From NCBI RefSeq assembly GCF_001269385.1, contig NZ_CXOO01000063.1:33591-75738 (forward strand): DNA of 42,148 nucleotides, given 5' to 3'. A program made the translations under genes and the position numbers. Under the pieces are notes generated by a model that did not search any database, was not told the origin of the DNA, and saw only the letters and a program-made list of their open reading frames with translations. Positions 1 to 11,065 of this stretch are shown in pieces (position 1 is the stretch's first letter; every line of letters begins with the position of its first letter). This DNA comes from Limnohabitans sp. DM1 (GTDB taxonomy: Bacteria; Pseudomonadota; Gammaproteobacteria; Burkholderiales; Burkholderiaceae_C).

Positions 1-51
1 GGGTGACGATTTCTGGTACCCCAGTATGAGGAACCCGCCCCTGCCTTTGAC

Positions 52-82
52 GACTGCCGCCCCCAAAATGGAGGCAGCAGTC
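52..82 (-). terminator. Hairpin just downstream of boxB
   Basis: Arms at 52-64 and 70-82 pair over 13 positions around a 5-nt loop. Two positions are mismatched (C-A) if read on the plus strand but become G-U pairs in minus-strand RNA, so the hairpin is better formed in the boxB transcript, whose stop codon is 98-100. There is no U-tract after it. It may be a weak terminator or an mRNA processing or stability hairpin before the next gene beyond the window edge. Confidence 0.4.
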
Positions 83-97
83 AGATCAGAAGATCAA

Positions 98-1525
<1,428 letters not shown>

Positions 1526-1565
1526 CATGATCTCCTGGGGGGTTAATCGGGTTGAGTTGTTTCGG

Positions 1566-1625
1566 GTTATGCGTTCGGCGTTGAGCGTTGTTGACCAGCT
1601 TCACGCTGAACCCTCAACGCATAAC
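1566..1625. repeat. Long imperfect inverted repeat between boxC and boxB
   Basis: Arms GTTATGCGTT (1566-1575) and AACGCATAAC (1616-1625) are perfect 10-bp complements. An inner pair, TTCGGCGT (1574-1581) with ACGCTGAA (1602-1609), matches except for one G-U. The element fills most of the 110-bp boxC-boxB gap and reads the same on both strands. It could be a REP-like stability or processing element that sets different boxC and boxB levels. No U-tract follows. Confidence 0.55.
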
Positions 1626-1635
1626 GCTGAACAAA

Positions 1636-3294
1636 TCAGACGCGGTTCAAGTCGAAGCTGACTTTTTCGCCTTTGCCGTAAACCTTCAGCGCACCTTTTT
1701 CGCCGACGGCGTTGGGGCGCTGGAAGATCCAGTTTTGCCATGCGGTCAAGCGACCAAAAATTCGGGTCAGCATGTTCTCTTGCTGGGCAAAACGCAGGTT
1801 TGCTTCCAGACCGGTCAGCGCATCGGGCGACATGGAAGAACGCTCTTCCAGGGCCAGGCGGATTTCGTCGGCCCAGTCAATGTCGTCCGGGGCGGCAGTG
1901 ACCAAACCCAAAGCCAAGGCTGCATCGGCGTCCAAGGCCTTGCCAATCGCGCCGCGAGCGGCTTCCATGGCAGGCACTTCTTCATAAAAGCGGCGCTGCA
2001 AGCGGGTCTGGTCGTTGACCATGGGGAAGAAACCGAAGTTCATTTCGTTCAGCTGGATCTTGGGGGCCTTGGCTTCGTCGTCCGGCAGCGCCAGCATGTA
2101 GGCGCGGTCGGCGCAGAAGACCAATTCGGCGAGTGTGCCGACAAAACAAGTCCCTTCTTCAACCAAGGCAAACAGGCTGCGCGAGGTCACGTCCATGCGG
2201 GCCAGCGTGCGGCGCAGGTGGCCGATGGTCTCGCGCACCAGCCAGTGGTCCTTGTTCGCCAGCATCGTGGCGTCAGAGGCCAGCACAGCAGCGGCGTCAC
2301 CCGAGGTCTTGAGCACCCAAGTGCCGATGTCCAGTTCGTTGGTGCGCATGTGCAAGATGGCGTCATCGAGTTCGCGCACCATTTGCAGAGGCCACCAGTT
2401 CATGCCTGCGGCTTCGATGCCGGCGATGTCGGTGGGCTGAGCCGTGGCAGGGGCCTTGACGGTGAAGGTGGCGATACGCTTGGCGCGGTCGATCTCCACA
2501 GTAACGTTGGTGTATGTCAACGCGTCAGCGGCGATGCTGCGGTTCAAAGGTGTCAGCGTCACGCCTTTGGCACCCACGGGGCGAATGCTGTCAGCGGCCA
2601 GCTTGGCGGCGCGTGCCTTCACCACATCCTTGAACACAGCGGGCTTGGCGATCGCGTCGACCAAGCGCCAGTCCACGGCTTTTTGACCGCGCACACCTTC
2701 GACGCTGGTGCAGAAGATGTCGGCCAGGTCGTGGCGCACATGGCGCTTGTCGGTCACGCGGGTCAGACCACCGGTGCCGGGCAGCACGCCGAGCAATGGC
2801 ACTTCGGGCAGCGACACGGCGCTCGAGCGGTCGTCCACCAGCACGATGTCGTCGCACGCCAGCGCCAGCTCGTAGCCGCCGCCAGCGCAAGCGCCGTTCA
2901 GGGCGGCCACAAATTTCAGGCCATCGTGCTTGCTGGAGTCTTCGATGCCGTTGCGGGTTTCGTTGGTGAACTTGCAAAAATTCACTTTCCAGCCGTGGGT
3001 GGACACACCCAGCATGAAAATGTTGGCACCCGAGCAGAACACACGGTCCTTCAAGCTGGTCACGACCACAGTGCGCACTTCGGGGTGCTCGAAACGGATG
3101 CGCTGCAGCGCGTCGTGCAACTCGATGTCCACGCCCAGGTCATAGCTGTTGAGTTTGAGCTTGTAGCCGGGGCGGATGCCAGCGTCTTCGTTGATGTTGA
3201 TCGACAAGGTGGCGATCTCGCCGTCAAAAGACAGTTGGATGTGTTTGTATTCGGCAGGGCTGGTCTGGTAATTGACTTGGAAATTCGTGCTCAT
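1636..3294 (-). CDS. boxC: 2,3-epoxybenzoyl-CoA dihydrolase BoxC
   Basis: BoxC opens the ring of 2,3-epoxybenzoyl-CoA hydrolytically and releases formate, giving 3,4-dehydroadipyl-CoA semialdehyde. The 552-residue product matches the usual BoxC length (about 550) and carries a crotonase (enoyl-CoA hydratase-like) core. The oxyanion-hole region shows CAGGGYELALACDD, followed by a PEVPLLGVLPGTGG stretch typical of the fold. The ATG at 3294 has GGAG six nucleotides upstream (3301-3304 on the complement). It is the first gene of a minus-strand boxC-boxB transcript whose promoter region carries the TGCA operator boxes. Neighbouring boxB, the BoxR-like regulator and benzoate-CoA ligase support the call. 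Confidence 0.95.
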   Translation of the reverse strand: MSTNFQVNYQTSPAEYKHIQLSFDGEIATLSININEDAGIRPGYKLKLNSYDLGVDIELHDALQRIRFEHPEVRTVVVTSLKDRVFCSGANIFMLGVSTHGWKVNFCKFTNETRNGIEDSSKHDGLKFVAALNGACAGGGYELALACDDIVLVDDRSSAVSLPEVPLLGVLPGTGGLTRVTDKRHVRHDLADIFCTSVEGVRGQKAVDWRLVDAIAKPAVFKDVVKARAAKLAADSIRPVGAKGVTLTPLNRSIAADALTYTNVTVEIDRAKRIATFTVKAPATAQPTDIAGIEAAGMNWWPLQMVRELDDAILHMRTNELDIGTWVLKTSGDAAAVLASDATMLANKDHWLVRETIGHLRRTLARMDVTSRSLFALVEEGTCFVGTLAELVFCADRAYMLALPDDEAKAPKIQLNEMNFGFFPMVNDQTRLQRRFYEEVPAMEAARGAIGKALDADAALALGLVTAAPDDIDWADEIRLALEERSSMSPDALTGLEANLRFAQQENMLTRIFGRLTAWQNWIFQRPNAVGEKGALKVYGKGEKVSFDLNRV

Positions 3295-3338
3295 GGGGGT
3301 CTCCGTCGGTGATGTCAGGCTTGGGTTCTGTCAAGAAA

Positions 3339-3398
3339 TGCATTTCAGTGCATGTTACAGTGAAGTTTAGTGCAGGTTAACCACCACCACAACATGCA
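3339..3398 (-). promoter_or_regulatory. boxC promoter with BoxR/BzdR-type TGCA operators
   Basis: A TGCA-N6-TGCA box is at 3339-3352 (TGCATTTCAGTGCA); further TGCA boxes are at 3371-3374 and 3395-3398, the last followed by a degenerate second half (TTCA). On the minus strand a weak sigma70-like promoter can be proposed: TTAACC (3375-3380), a 17-bp spacer and TAACAT (3352-3357). The double box would then cover the transcription start, where a repressor would block transcription. TGCA-N6-TGCA is the published operator pattern of BzdR in Azoarcus, shared by BoxR. The motif is read directly; the promoter assignment is inference. Confidence 0.65.
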
Positions 3399-3452
3399 CT
3401 TTAATTCATTTTGTCAGTATTTACCCTAGGAAATGAAATTTCCTGCATCCGC

Positions 3453-4376
3453 TCACGTCGCCAAGCTCAAATGCTGGCGAACCGAAGACCGCAAGGCCTC
3501 GAACGCCTGGTCTTCGGTGCGCCCACTGGTGTTGATGGCCATGTCGGCCTTGGAATAGAAGGCCGAGCGACCTTCCAGGATGCGCTTGAGGTCTTCCATG
3601 GCCTCGCGGCTGGCCGCCATGGGCCGCATGTCGCCTTGTGCGGCCACGCGCCCCATGTGGTCAGCGGCGTCGGCCTGCAACCACACGGTGGTGCAGTGCG
3701 AGAGCAGCACATTGAAATTGGCCGAATCGGACACCAAACCGCCGGGCGTGGCAATCACGACTTCGGGGTAGATCTGGATGGCTTCTTCGAGGGCGCGGCG
3801 TTCGTAACGGCGGTAAGCGTTGGCACCGTAGAGGTTGTGGATTTCACTGATCTGGCAACCGGCGAACTGCTCGATCTCGCGGCTCAGCTCAATGAAGGGA
3901 AAGCCCAGATCGTCGGCCAAGCGCTGGCCCAGCGCGGTTTTGCCCGCGCCGCGCAAGCCAACCAGCGCGATGCGGCTCTTGCGCTCTTGCGCGTTGCCAC
4001 CCTCGCCAAACATGTCGCTCAGTTGCAGACGGGCACGGCGCAGATCGGCCTCGCTTCGTTTGGAGAGCAAGTCCCGAATCAGCAGCCACTCGGGCGAGGT
4101 GGTCGTCATGTCGCCCAGCAACTCGGCCAGCGAGCACTGCAAGGCATGGGCCACCTGCAGCAGCACCAGCACCGAGACATTGCCCGTGCCGTATTCGAGG
4201 TTGGCCAAATGGCGCTCGGACACATCGGCCGCCACGGCCACGGCGCGGCGCGTCATGCCTTTGCGTGAACGCAAATTGCGCACGCGCTCGCCCAGCGCTT
4301 CCAGAAAAGGACTGCGTTTGGTGTCGGGCTCGGTGGGATCGGTGGGATCGGTGGACAGCTTGACTTCAGAGGTCAT
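3453..4376 (-). CDS. boxR: BoxR/BzdR-like benzoyl-CoA-responsive regulator (HTH + shikimate kinase-like)
   Basis: The N-terminal third (about residues 30-90) is an XRE-type helix-turn-helix. The C-terminal half resembles shikimate kinase and keeps its P-loop, GLRGAGKT, near residue 140-147. This architecture is that of BzdR and BoxR, where the kinase-like domain binds benzoyl-CoA as inducer and the HTH represses the bzd/box promoters. A TTG at 4385 extends the frame by three codons, but the ATG at 4376 is more likely; no clear Shine-Dalgarno precedes either. Residues about 11-20 include a small tandem TDPTDP repeat encoded by a GATCGGTGG-like duplication. The gene sits between boxC (same strand) and benzoate-CoA ligase (divergent), so it could act on both promoters. 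It is not the AroK of the cell. Confidence 0.88.
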   Translation of the reverse strand: MTSEVKLSTDPTDPTEPDTKRSPFLEALGERVRNLRSRKGMTRRAVAVAADVSERHLANLEYGTGNVSVLVLLQVAHALQCSLAELLGDMTTTSPEWLLIRDLLSKRSEADLRRARLQLSDMFGEGGNAQERKSRIALVGLRGAGKTALGQRLADDLGFPFIELSREIEQFAGCQISEIHNLYGANAYRRYERRALEEAIQIYPEVVIATPGGLVSDSANFNVLLSHCTTVWLQADAADHMGRVAAQGDMRPMAASREAMEDLKRILEGRSAFYSKADMAINTSGRTEDQAFEALRSSVRQHLSLAT

Positions 4377-4433
4377 GTTCAACAAAGCGCTTCAAAACAG
4401 GGAAAACCCTAGGATTTCAAACAACCCAAAATA

Positions 4434-4473
4434 TGCACTTTACTGCATACTATGTAGGACGCACAATAGTGCA
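4434..4473 (+). promoter_or_regulatory. Ligase/regulator divergent promoter with TGCA operators
   Basis: TGCACTTTACTGCA (4434-4447) is an exact TGCA-N6-TGCA box, and a third TGCA is at 4470-4473. A possible -10 for the ligase, TACTAT (4448-4453), directly abuts the double box; no good -35 was found. The same spacing occurs before boxC, so both catabolic units probably answer to the same repressor, which may also control its own gene from here. Confidence 0.62.
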
Positions 4474-4526
4474 TAAGAAGGTGTTTATACCGCCAACTGG
4501 CGCACTTGAACACAGACCCCCGAAAT

Positions 4527-4534
4527 AAAAGGAG
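4527..4534 (+). promoter_or_regulatory. Ribosome binding site deciding a TTG start for the ligase
   Basis: AAAAGGAG at 4527-4534 lies 7 nt before a TTG at 4542. The longer frame, also starting with TTG at 4506, has no Shine-Dalgarno sequence and would translate through this site. Confidence 0.6.
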
Positions 4535-4541
4535 ACACAGC

Positions 4542-6101
4542 TTGCGCCCAGCAGCCCCACCCCCGACCGAATTCAATTTCGCCCAGCACCTGATCGCCAG
4601 CAACGCAGGGCGACCGGACAAAACAGCGCTGGTGGACGATGCAGGCTCGCTCCAATACGGTTCGCTGGCCGACCAGATTCGCCGCTTTGCCGGAGGGCTG
4701 CAGGCCATGGGGCTCAAGCGCGAAGAGCGCGTGCTCTTGCTCATGCACGACTGCAGCGACTGGGTGGTGGCCTTTTTGGGCGCGCTCTATGCGGGCGTGG
4801 TGCCGGTGGCCGTGAACACCTTGCTCACCGCCGAAGACTATGCCTTCATGCTGCGCAACAGCCGCGCCCAAGCCGCCCTGGTCTCGGGCGCCCTGCTGCC
4901 CACCCTGCAAAGTGCCCTGGATCTGGTCAAAACCGAGGTGCGCCAAGTCGTGGTCTCGCGCCCCACAGGCGCCTTGGCCCAAGGCCAATTCAACATGGCC
5001 GACTTTGTCGCCCAAAACAACCCCGTGTTGCCCGCCCTGACCCTGGCCGATGAGCCGGCCTTCTGGTTGTATTCGTCCGGCTCCACCGGCCAACCCAAGG
5101 GCACGGTGCACAGCCAGGGCAACCTGTACTGGACGGCCGCGCTGTATGGCCAAGGCGTGCTGAACCTGCAGGAAAGCGACACCGTGTTCTCGGCCGCCAA
5201 GCTGTTCTTTGCCTATGGCCTGGGCAACGCCCTCACCTTCCCCTTGAGCGTGGGAGCCACAGTGGTGCTGATGGCCGAGCGCCCCACCCCGCAAGCCACG
5301 TTCAAGCGCCTGGTCGACCACCAGCCCACGGTGTTTTATGGCGCCCCCACCGGTTATGGCGGCATGCTGGCCAACCCCGAATTGCCCGCCAAAAGCCAGG
5401 TGGCTTTGCGCCTGTGCTCATCGGCCGGTGAAGCCTTGCCGCGCGACATCGCCGAGCGCTGGAGTGCCCATTTCGGCTGCGACATCATCGACGGCATCGG
5501 CTCCACCGAAATGCTGCACGTCTTTTTGTCCAACCGCCCGGGCGACGTGCGTTACGGCACCACGGGCAAGGCTGTGCCCGGCTACGAAGTCCAGTTGCGT
5601 AACGAAGACGGCAGCGTGGTGACCGGCGCCAACGAGATCGGCGACCTCTACATCCAGGGCCCCAGCAGCGCCCTGATGTACTGGAACAACCGCGAGAAAT
5701 CGCGCGACACCTTCCAGGGCGTCTGGACCAAAAGCGGCGACAAATACACCCGCGACCCCGATGGCTACTACACCTACGCGGGCCGCAACGACGACATGCT
5801 CAAGGTCAGCGGCATTTACGTGTCGCCTTTTGAGGTCGAGTCCACGCTGGTGCAACACCCCGCTGTTCTTGAAGCGGCCGTCATAGGCAAGGAAGACACC
5901 GACGGCCTGACCAAGACCAAGGCCTTCATCGTGCTGAAGGCGGGCCAGAGCCTGACACAAGACGAGGTCAAGGCGTTCGTGAAGGAGCGCCTGGCCCCCT
6001 ACAAGTACCCGCGTTTCATCGAGTTTGTGGCCGAGTTGCCCAAGACCGCCACGGGCAAGATCCAGCGCTTTCGCTTGCGCGATCTGGAAAAAGCGCAATG
6101 A
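4542..6101 (+). CDS. bclA: Benzoate-CoA ligase
   Basis: An acyl-adenylate-forming enzyme that activates benzoate with ATP and CoA to benzoyl-CoA, the entry step of the box pathway. The core motif YSSGSTGQPKG is near residue 177-187, the GIGSTEMLH motif is in the middle, and the hinge-proximal KVSGIYVSPFEVE and C-terminal PKTATGK (catalytic Lys about 506) are present. The ~519-residue length and the GSTEM motif fit benzoate-CoA ligases rather than long-chain acyl-CoA ligases. Start chosen at TTG 4542 because of the strong ribosome site. It is transcribed away from boxR and shares the TGCA-bearing intergenic region. A closely related aryl acid (for example an aminobenzoate) cannot be excluded as a substrate. 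Confidence 0.92.
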   Translation: MRPAAPPPTEFNFAQHLIASNAGRPDKTALVDDAGSLQYGSLADQIRRFAGGLQAMGLKREERVLLLMHDCSDWVVAFLGALYAGVVPVAVNTLLTAEDYAFMLRNSRAQAALVSGALLPTLQSALDLVKTEVRQVVVSRPTGALAQGQFNMADFVAQNNPVLPALTLADEPAFWLYSSGSTGQPKGTVHSQGNLYWTAALYGQGVLNLQESDTVFSAAKLFFAYGLGNALTFPLSVGATVVLMAERPTPQATFKRLVDHQPTVFYGAPTGYGGMLANPELPAKSQVALRLCSSAGEALPRDIAERWSAHFGCDIIDGIGSTEMLHVFLSNRPGDVRYGTTGKAVPGYEVQLRNEDGSVVTGANEIGDLYIQGPSSALMYWNNREKSRDTFQGVWTKSGDKYTRDPDGYYTYAGRNDDMLKVSGIYVSPFEVESTLVQHPAVLEAAVIGKEDTDGLTKTKAFIVLKAGQSLTQDEVKAFVKERLAPYKYPRFIEFVAELPKTATGKIQRFRLRDLEKAQ

Positions 6102-6419
6102 GCCCCCTCAGCGGGGCCATGCACAGCGGATGCGGTGTGGACCACCAGCTGATTCACCCATTGTGCTTCAACCCTCCTGCCTCTTTATAGATTCGGCCCG
6201 ATGAAGTCTGAGCCGCGTGTTGCCGGTTGGGAGGATTTTGTGGGAGCTTGCCAGCCAAGCGAAAAGCCTGTGGTCCACAAGCGTCCGATCGCCAGCAGGG
6301 CTAGCTCCCACAAGGTGCAAGGTTGAAGTCACCCTGCAGACTTCAAAGGGCCGGATCAATATGAAGATTGCTTCAGCCACACAGACTGCGGCTCGCCCGG
6401 TGAAAGCGGTGCGGATGCC
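6102..6419. other. Convergent spacer between ligase and sensor kinase
   Basis: No gene was found in these 318 bp. A short GCCCC/GGGGC hairpin follows the ligase stop directly (about 6102-6117). The right half is occupied by the 176-bp repeat element. An open frame that spans the element is not a credible gene, because its coding potential is just the repeat. Confidence 0.6.
6186..6361 (+). repeat. 176-bp REP/MITE-like element, copy 1
   Basis: This stretch and the reverse complement of 32282-32457 match at 168 of 176 positions by my hand alignment, with no indels. The ends are inverted repeats: one begins TATAGATTCGGCCC, the other (complement) TATTGATCCGGCCC, and both run to TGAAGTCT, with 20 of 24 positions shared. 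Inside is a second inverted pair, TTGTGGGAGCT and AGCTCCCACAA, similar to the GTGGGAGC core of Pseudomonas-type REP sequences. Size, termini and lack of a gene suggest a non-autonomous mobile element or REPIN-like unit. Confidence 0.8.
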
Positions 6420-8840
<2,421 letters not shown>

Positions 8841-8978
8841 CTTTCAAATATCCGCGGGATGATAGCAATGAATACTTTGATACCCACAAATATGAATCTA
8901 CTGACCAATAAGAATGCACGCTACTGTGCAACCCCATCACGGATCACGGGGCTCAGCCGCCAGCGCATCAGCACTCAC

Positions 8979-9896
8979 TCAAGGACCCGCTGAAGCCAGC
9001 ACTTGCTCGATCTTGCCGATCAGCCACAAAGCCGCCGGAGACAGCACCCGCCCTTGGGCATGGATGACCGATGTGGCCAGCGCCTGTGCAGCTGCGTACT
9101 GCACATGCGGTAAGGCGACACAAGGCTCAACGGGCAGCGAGGCGCACATCGCCTCGTGCGTAGCGAACAAGACACAGTCACTGGACAGCATCACCGACCG
9201 CAGCACGGCCACACTGTCGCAGCTCAGGCCAACAGGCAATTCTTCGTGGTGCTGCAGTTGATAGATCTCTTGCAGGGCCAGTCTGGCCTGATTGGGCAGC
9301 ACCGGGCCGATGAGCTTGTACTGGCGCATCGCCCGGCGCTGCGCCAATGCATCCAGCCCCAGCAAGGGGTGAGCCTGACGCACAAAAAACCCAAATCGCT
9401 GCGTCGGCAAGGGGTGCACGGCAAAGTCGGCAGGCGGCGGCAAACTGTGGGTCAACGCCACCACAAAATCAAGTTCATTGCGTTGCAACTTGCCCCTGAG
9501 CCGTTGCCAGTTGCCAATGTCCACATCCACCGTCAGGCCCGGTTTTTCCTGCACCTGCTCGATCAGCAGCCGAGTCAAAAAAGCTTCTGCGGGGAAAACC
9601 CCGACACCGAAATTGACATGCCCAGAATCCACCCCGACCAATTGCTGTGCTTCGCGCTTGAGGCTCTCCGCATCGCCCAAAATTTGCAAGGCCCGGGGCA
9701 ATATGCGATGCCCGGCGTCGGTCAAGCTCACCCCATCATGTGCCCTGTTGAGCAACTGCAAACCCAATGACTCTTCCAGCGTCTGGATGCTGCGTGTGAG
9801 CGCCGGCTGGGTCAGGTTCAGGCGCAGCGCCGCCTTGAGGAAGGATTTCTCCTCCGCGATGACGGCCAGATGATGCAGTCTGCGCAAGTTCAACAT
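8979..9896 (-). CDS. LysR-family transcriptional regulator
   Basis: About 305 residues, normal for LysR proteins. The N-terminal winged HTH is evident (FLKAALRLNLTQPALTRSI, then LEESLGLQLLNRA), followed by a periplasmic-binding-like effector domain. The ATG at 9896 places the HTH at the usual distance from the N-terminus; a TTG at 9932 would add 12 odd residues. It is divergent from the TctC-amidohydrolase pair, the classic LysR arrangement, and probably controls it from the shared ~125-bp, AT-rich gap. Its own stop lies ~140 bp from the sensor kinase start. Confidence 0.9.
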   Translation of the reverse strand: MLNLRRLHHLAVIAEEKSFLKAALRLNLTQPALTRSIQTLEESLGLQLLNRAHDGVSLTDAGHRILPRALQILGDAESLKREAQQLVGVDSGHVNFGVGVFPAEAFLTRLLIEQVQEKPGLTVDVDIGNWQRLRGKLQRNELDFVVALTHSLPPPADFAVHPLPTQRFGFFVRQAHPLLGLDALAQRRAMRQYKLIGPVLPNQARLALQEIYQLQHHEELPVGLSCDSVAVLRSVMLSSDCVLFATHEAMCASLPVEPCVALPHVQYAAAQALATSVIHAQGRVLSPAALWLIGKIEQVLASAGP

Positions 9897-10021
9897 ATAA
9901 AAATATTTTATGAAAATTCTATTTTTTTGCAATTGTTTTTATTGACCACACGCTCTAAGCTGATCCCGGCGCCACCTTCAAGCAAGGTTGGCATCACCGA
10001 AAAAAACCACAGGAGACCTCC

Positions 10022-11041
10022 ATGACAACACCTCTCAAGTCTTTTCATCCGAGCCAGCGACGGACCTGGGCACGCGCCCTGATCGCCAGCCTTTGCATCG
10101 GGTCACTCTCGGGACTGGCTTTGGCACAAGACACCGTCTGGCCCACACCCGGCAAACCTGTCCGAATCGTCGTGCCCAGCCCGGCCGGCGCAGGCACCGA
10201 CGTGCTGGCCAGACTGCTGGCACGCAAGCTCACTGAAGACACCGGCGGCGTGTTCGTGGTCGACAACAAACCAGGCGCGGGCACCATCATCGGCGCTCAG
10301 GATGTGGCCAAATCGGCCAACGATGGCCACACCCTGCTCTACACCTTCGTCATCACCCACACCCAAAACCCTCACCTCTACAGCAAGCTGCCCTACGACG
10401 CGTTCAAGGACTTCACGCCCGTGGTCCAGGTTGCCCGGTCGGCCACTGTGCTCGTGGTCAAAAAGGATTCGCCTTTCAACTCTGTGCAAGACCTGGTGAG
10501 CCACGCCCGCAAGAACCCCGGCAAGCTCAACTTCGCCAGCTACAGCCAGGGCTCCACCTCGCACCTGAACGCCGAGTTGCTGATGATGCAAACCAAAACC
10601 CAAATGGTGCACATCCCCTTCAAAGGTTCACCGGATGCCACACGGGCACTGATGGCTGGCGACGTACACTTTTACTTTGATGGCACAGCCACAGCGGTGC
10701 AAGGGGCCAATGCCGGCCGCTTCAAGCTGCTGGGCACGGCCACAGAAAAGCGCCTGCAAGTGCTGCCCGACTTGCCCACCATGACCGAACAAGGCGTCGA
10801 GGGCATTGACATCGTGGGCTGGCAAGGCCTGTTTGCTCCCGGCAACACCGCCGCGCCTTTGGCCAAAAAAATATCGGATGCAGTCAACAAGGCTTTGCGC
10901 ACAACGGATGTCAGCCAAATGATCACCACCCAAGGCAACGAGGTCAGTGGTGTGGGGCCTGACGAATTCGCCCGAATCGTGAAAAGCGACCATGAACGCT
11001 GGGGCACCGTGATCAAACGCCTGAACCTCAAACTCGACTGA
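10022..11041 (+). CDS. TctC/Bug-family tripartite tricarboxylate transporter substrate-binding protein
   Basis: Periplasmic solute-binding protein of 339 residues. An N-terminal signal peptide with an Arg-containing n-region and hydrophobic core ends at a likely ALA cleavage site (about residue 35). The mature part shows the Bug pattern: PVRIVVPSPAGAGTDVLAR, then DNKPGAGTIIG, and a C-terminal half with the IVGWQGLFAP-type segment. AGGAG lies ~6 nt before the ATG. No TctA/TctB membrane genes are nearby; such orphan binding proteins are very common in Burkholderiales. It is followed after 24 nt by an amidohydrolase, so the ligand may be that enzyme's substrate (inference). Confidence 0.92.
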   Translation: MTTPLKSFHPSQRRTWARALIASLCIGSLSGLALAQDTVWPTPGKPVRIVVPSPAGAGTDVLARLLARKLTEDTGGVFVVDNKPGAGTIIGAQDVAKSANDGHTLLYTFVITHTQNPHLYSKLPYDAFKDFTPVVQVARSATVLVVKKDSPFNSVQDLVSHARKNPGKLNFASYSQGSTSHLNAELLMMQTKTQMVHIPFKGSPDATRALMAGDVHFYFDGTATAVQGANAGRFKLLGTATEKRLQVLPDLPTMTEQGVEGIDIVGWQGLFAPGNTAAPLAKKISDAVNKALRTTDVSQMITTQGNEVSGVGPDEFARIVKSDHERWGTVIKRLNLKLD

Positions 11042-11065
11042 ACCCCCACACACAAGGACAACACC

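Noticed and set aside
3428..3444. Small palindrome AGGAAAT/ATTTCCT next to the boxR stop as a terminator
   Set aside because: Seven-bp stem with a 3-nt loop and no U-tract on either strand; kept only as a note.
3453..4376. Shikimate kinase (aroK) call for the C-terminal half of the regulator
   Set aside because: The HTH fusion and box-cluster position match BzdR/BoxR, where this fold is an effector sensor.
6168..6380. Conserved 70-86-codon frames in the two 176-bp elements (6168-6380 minus, 32284-32544 plus)
   Set aside because: The similarity follows from the DNA repeat; the frames extend differently outside it and have no ribosome site.
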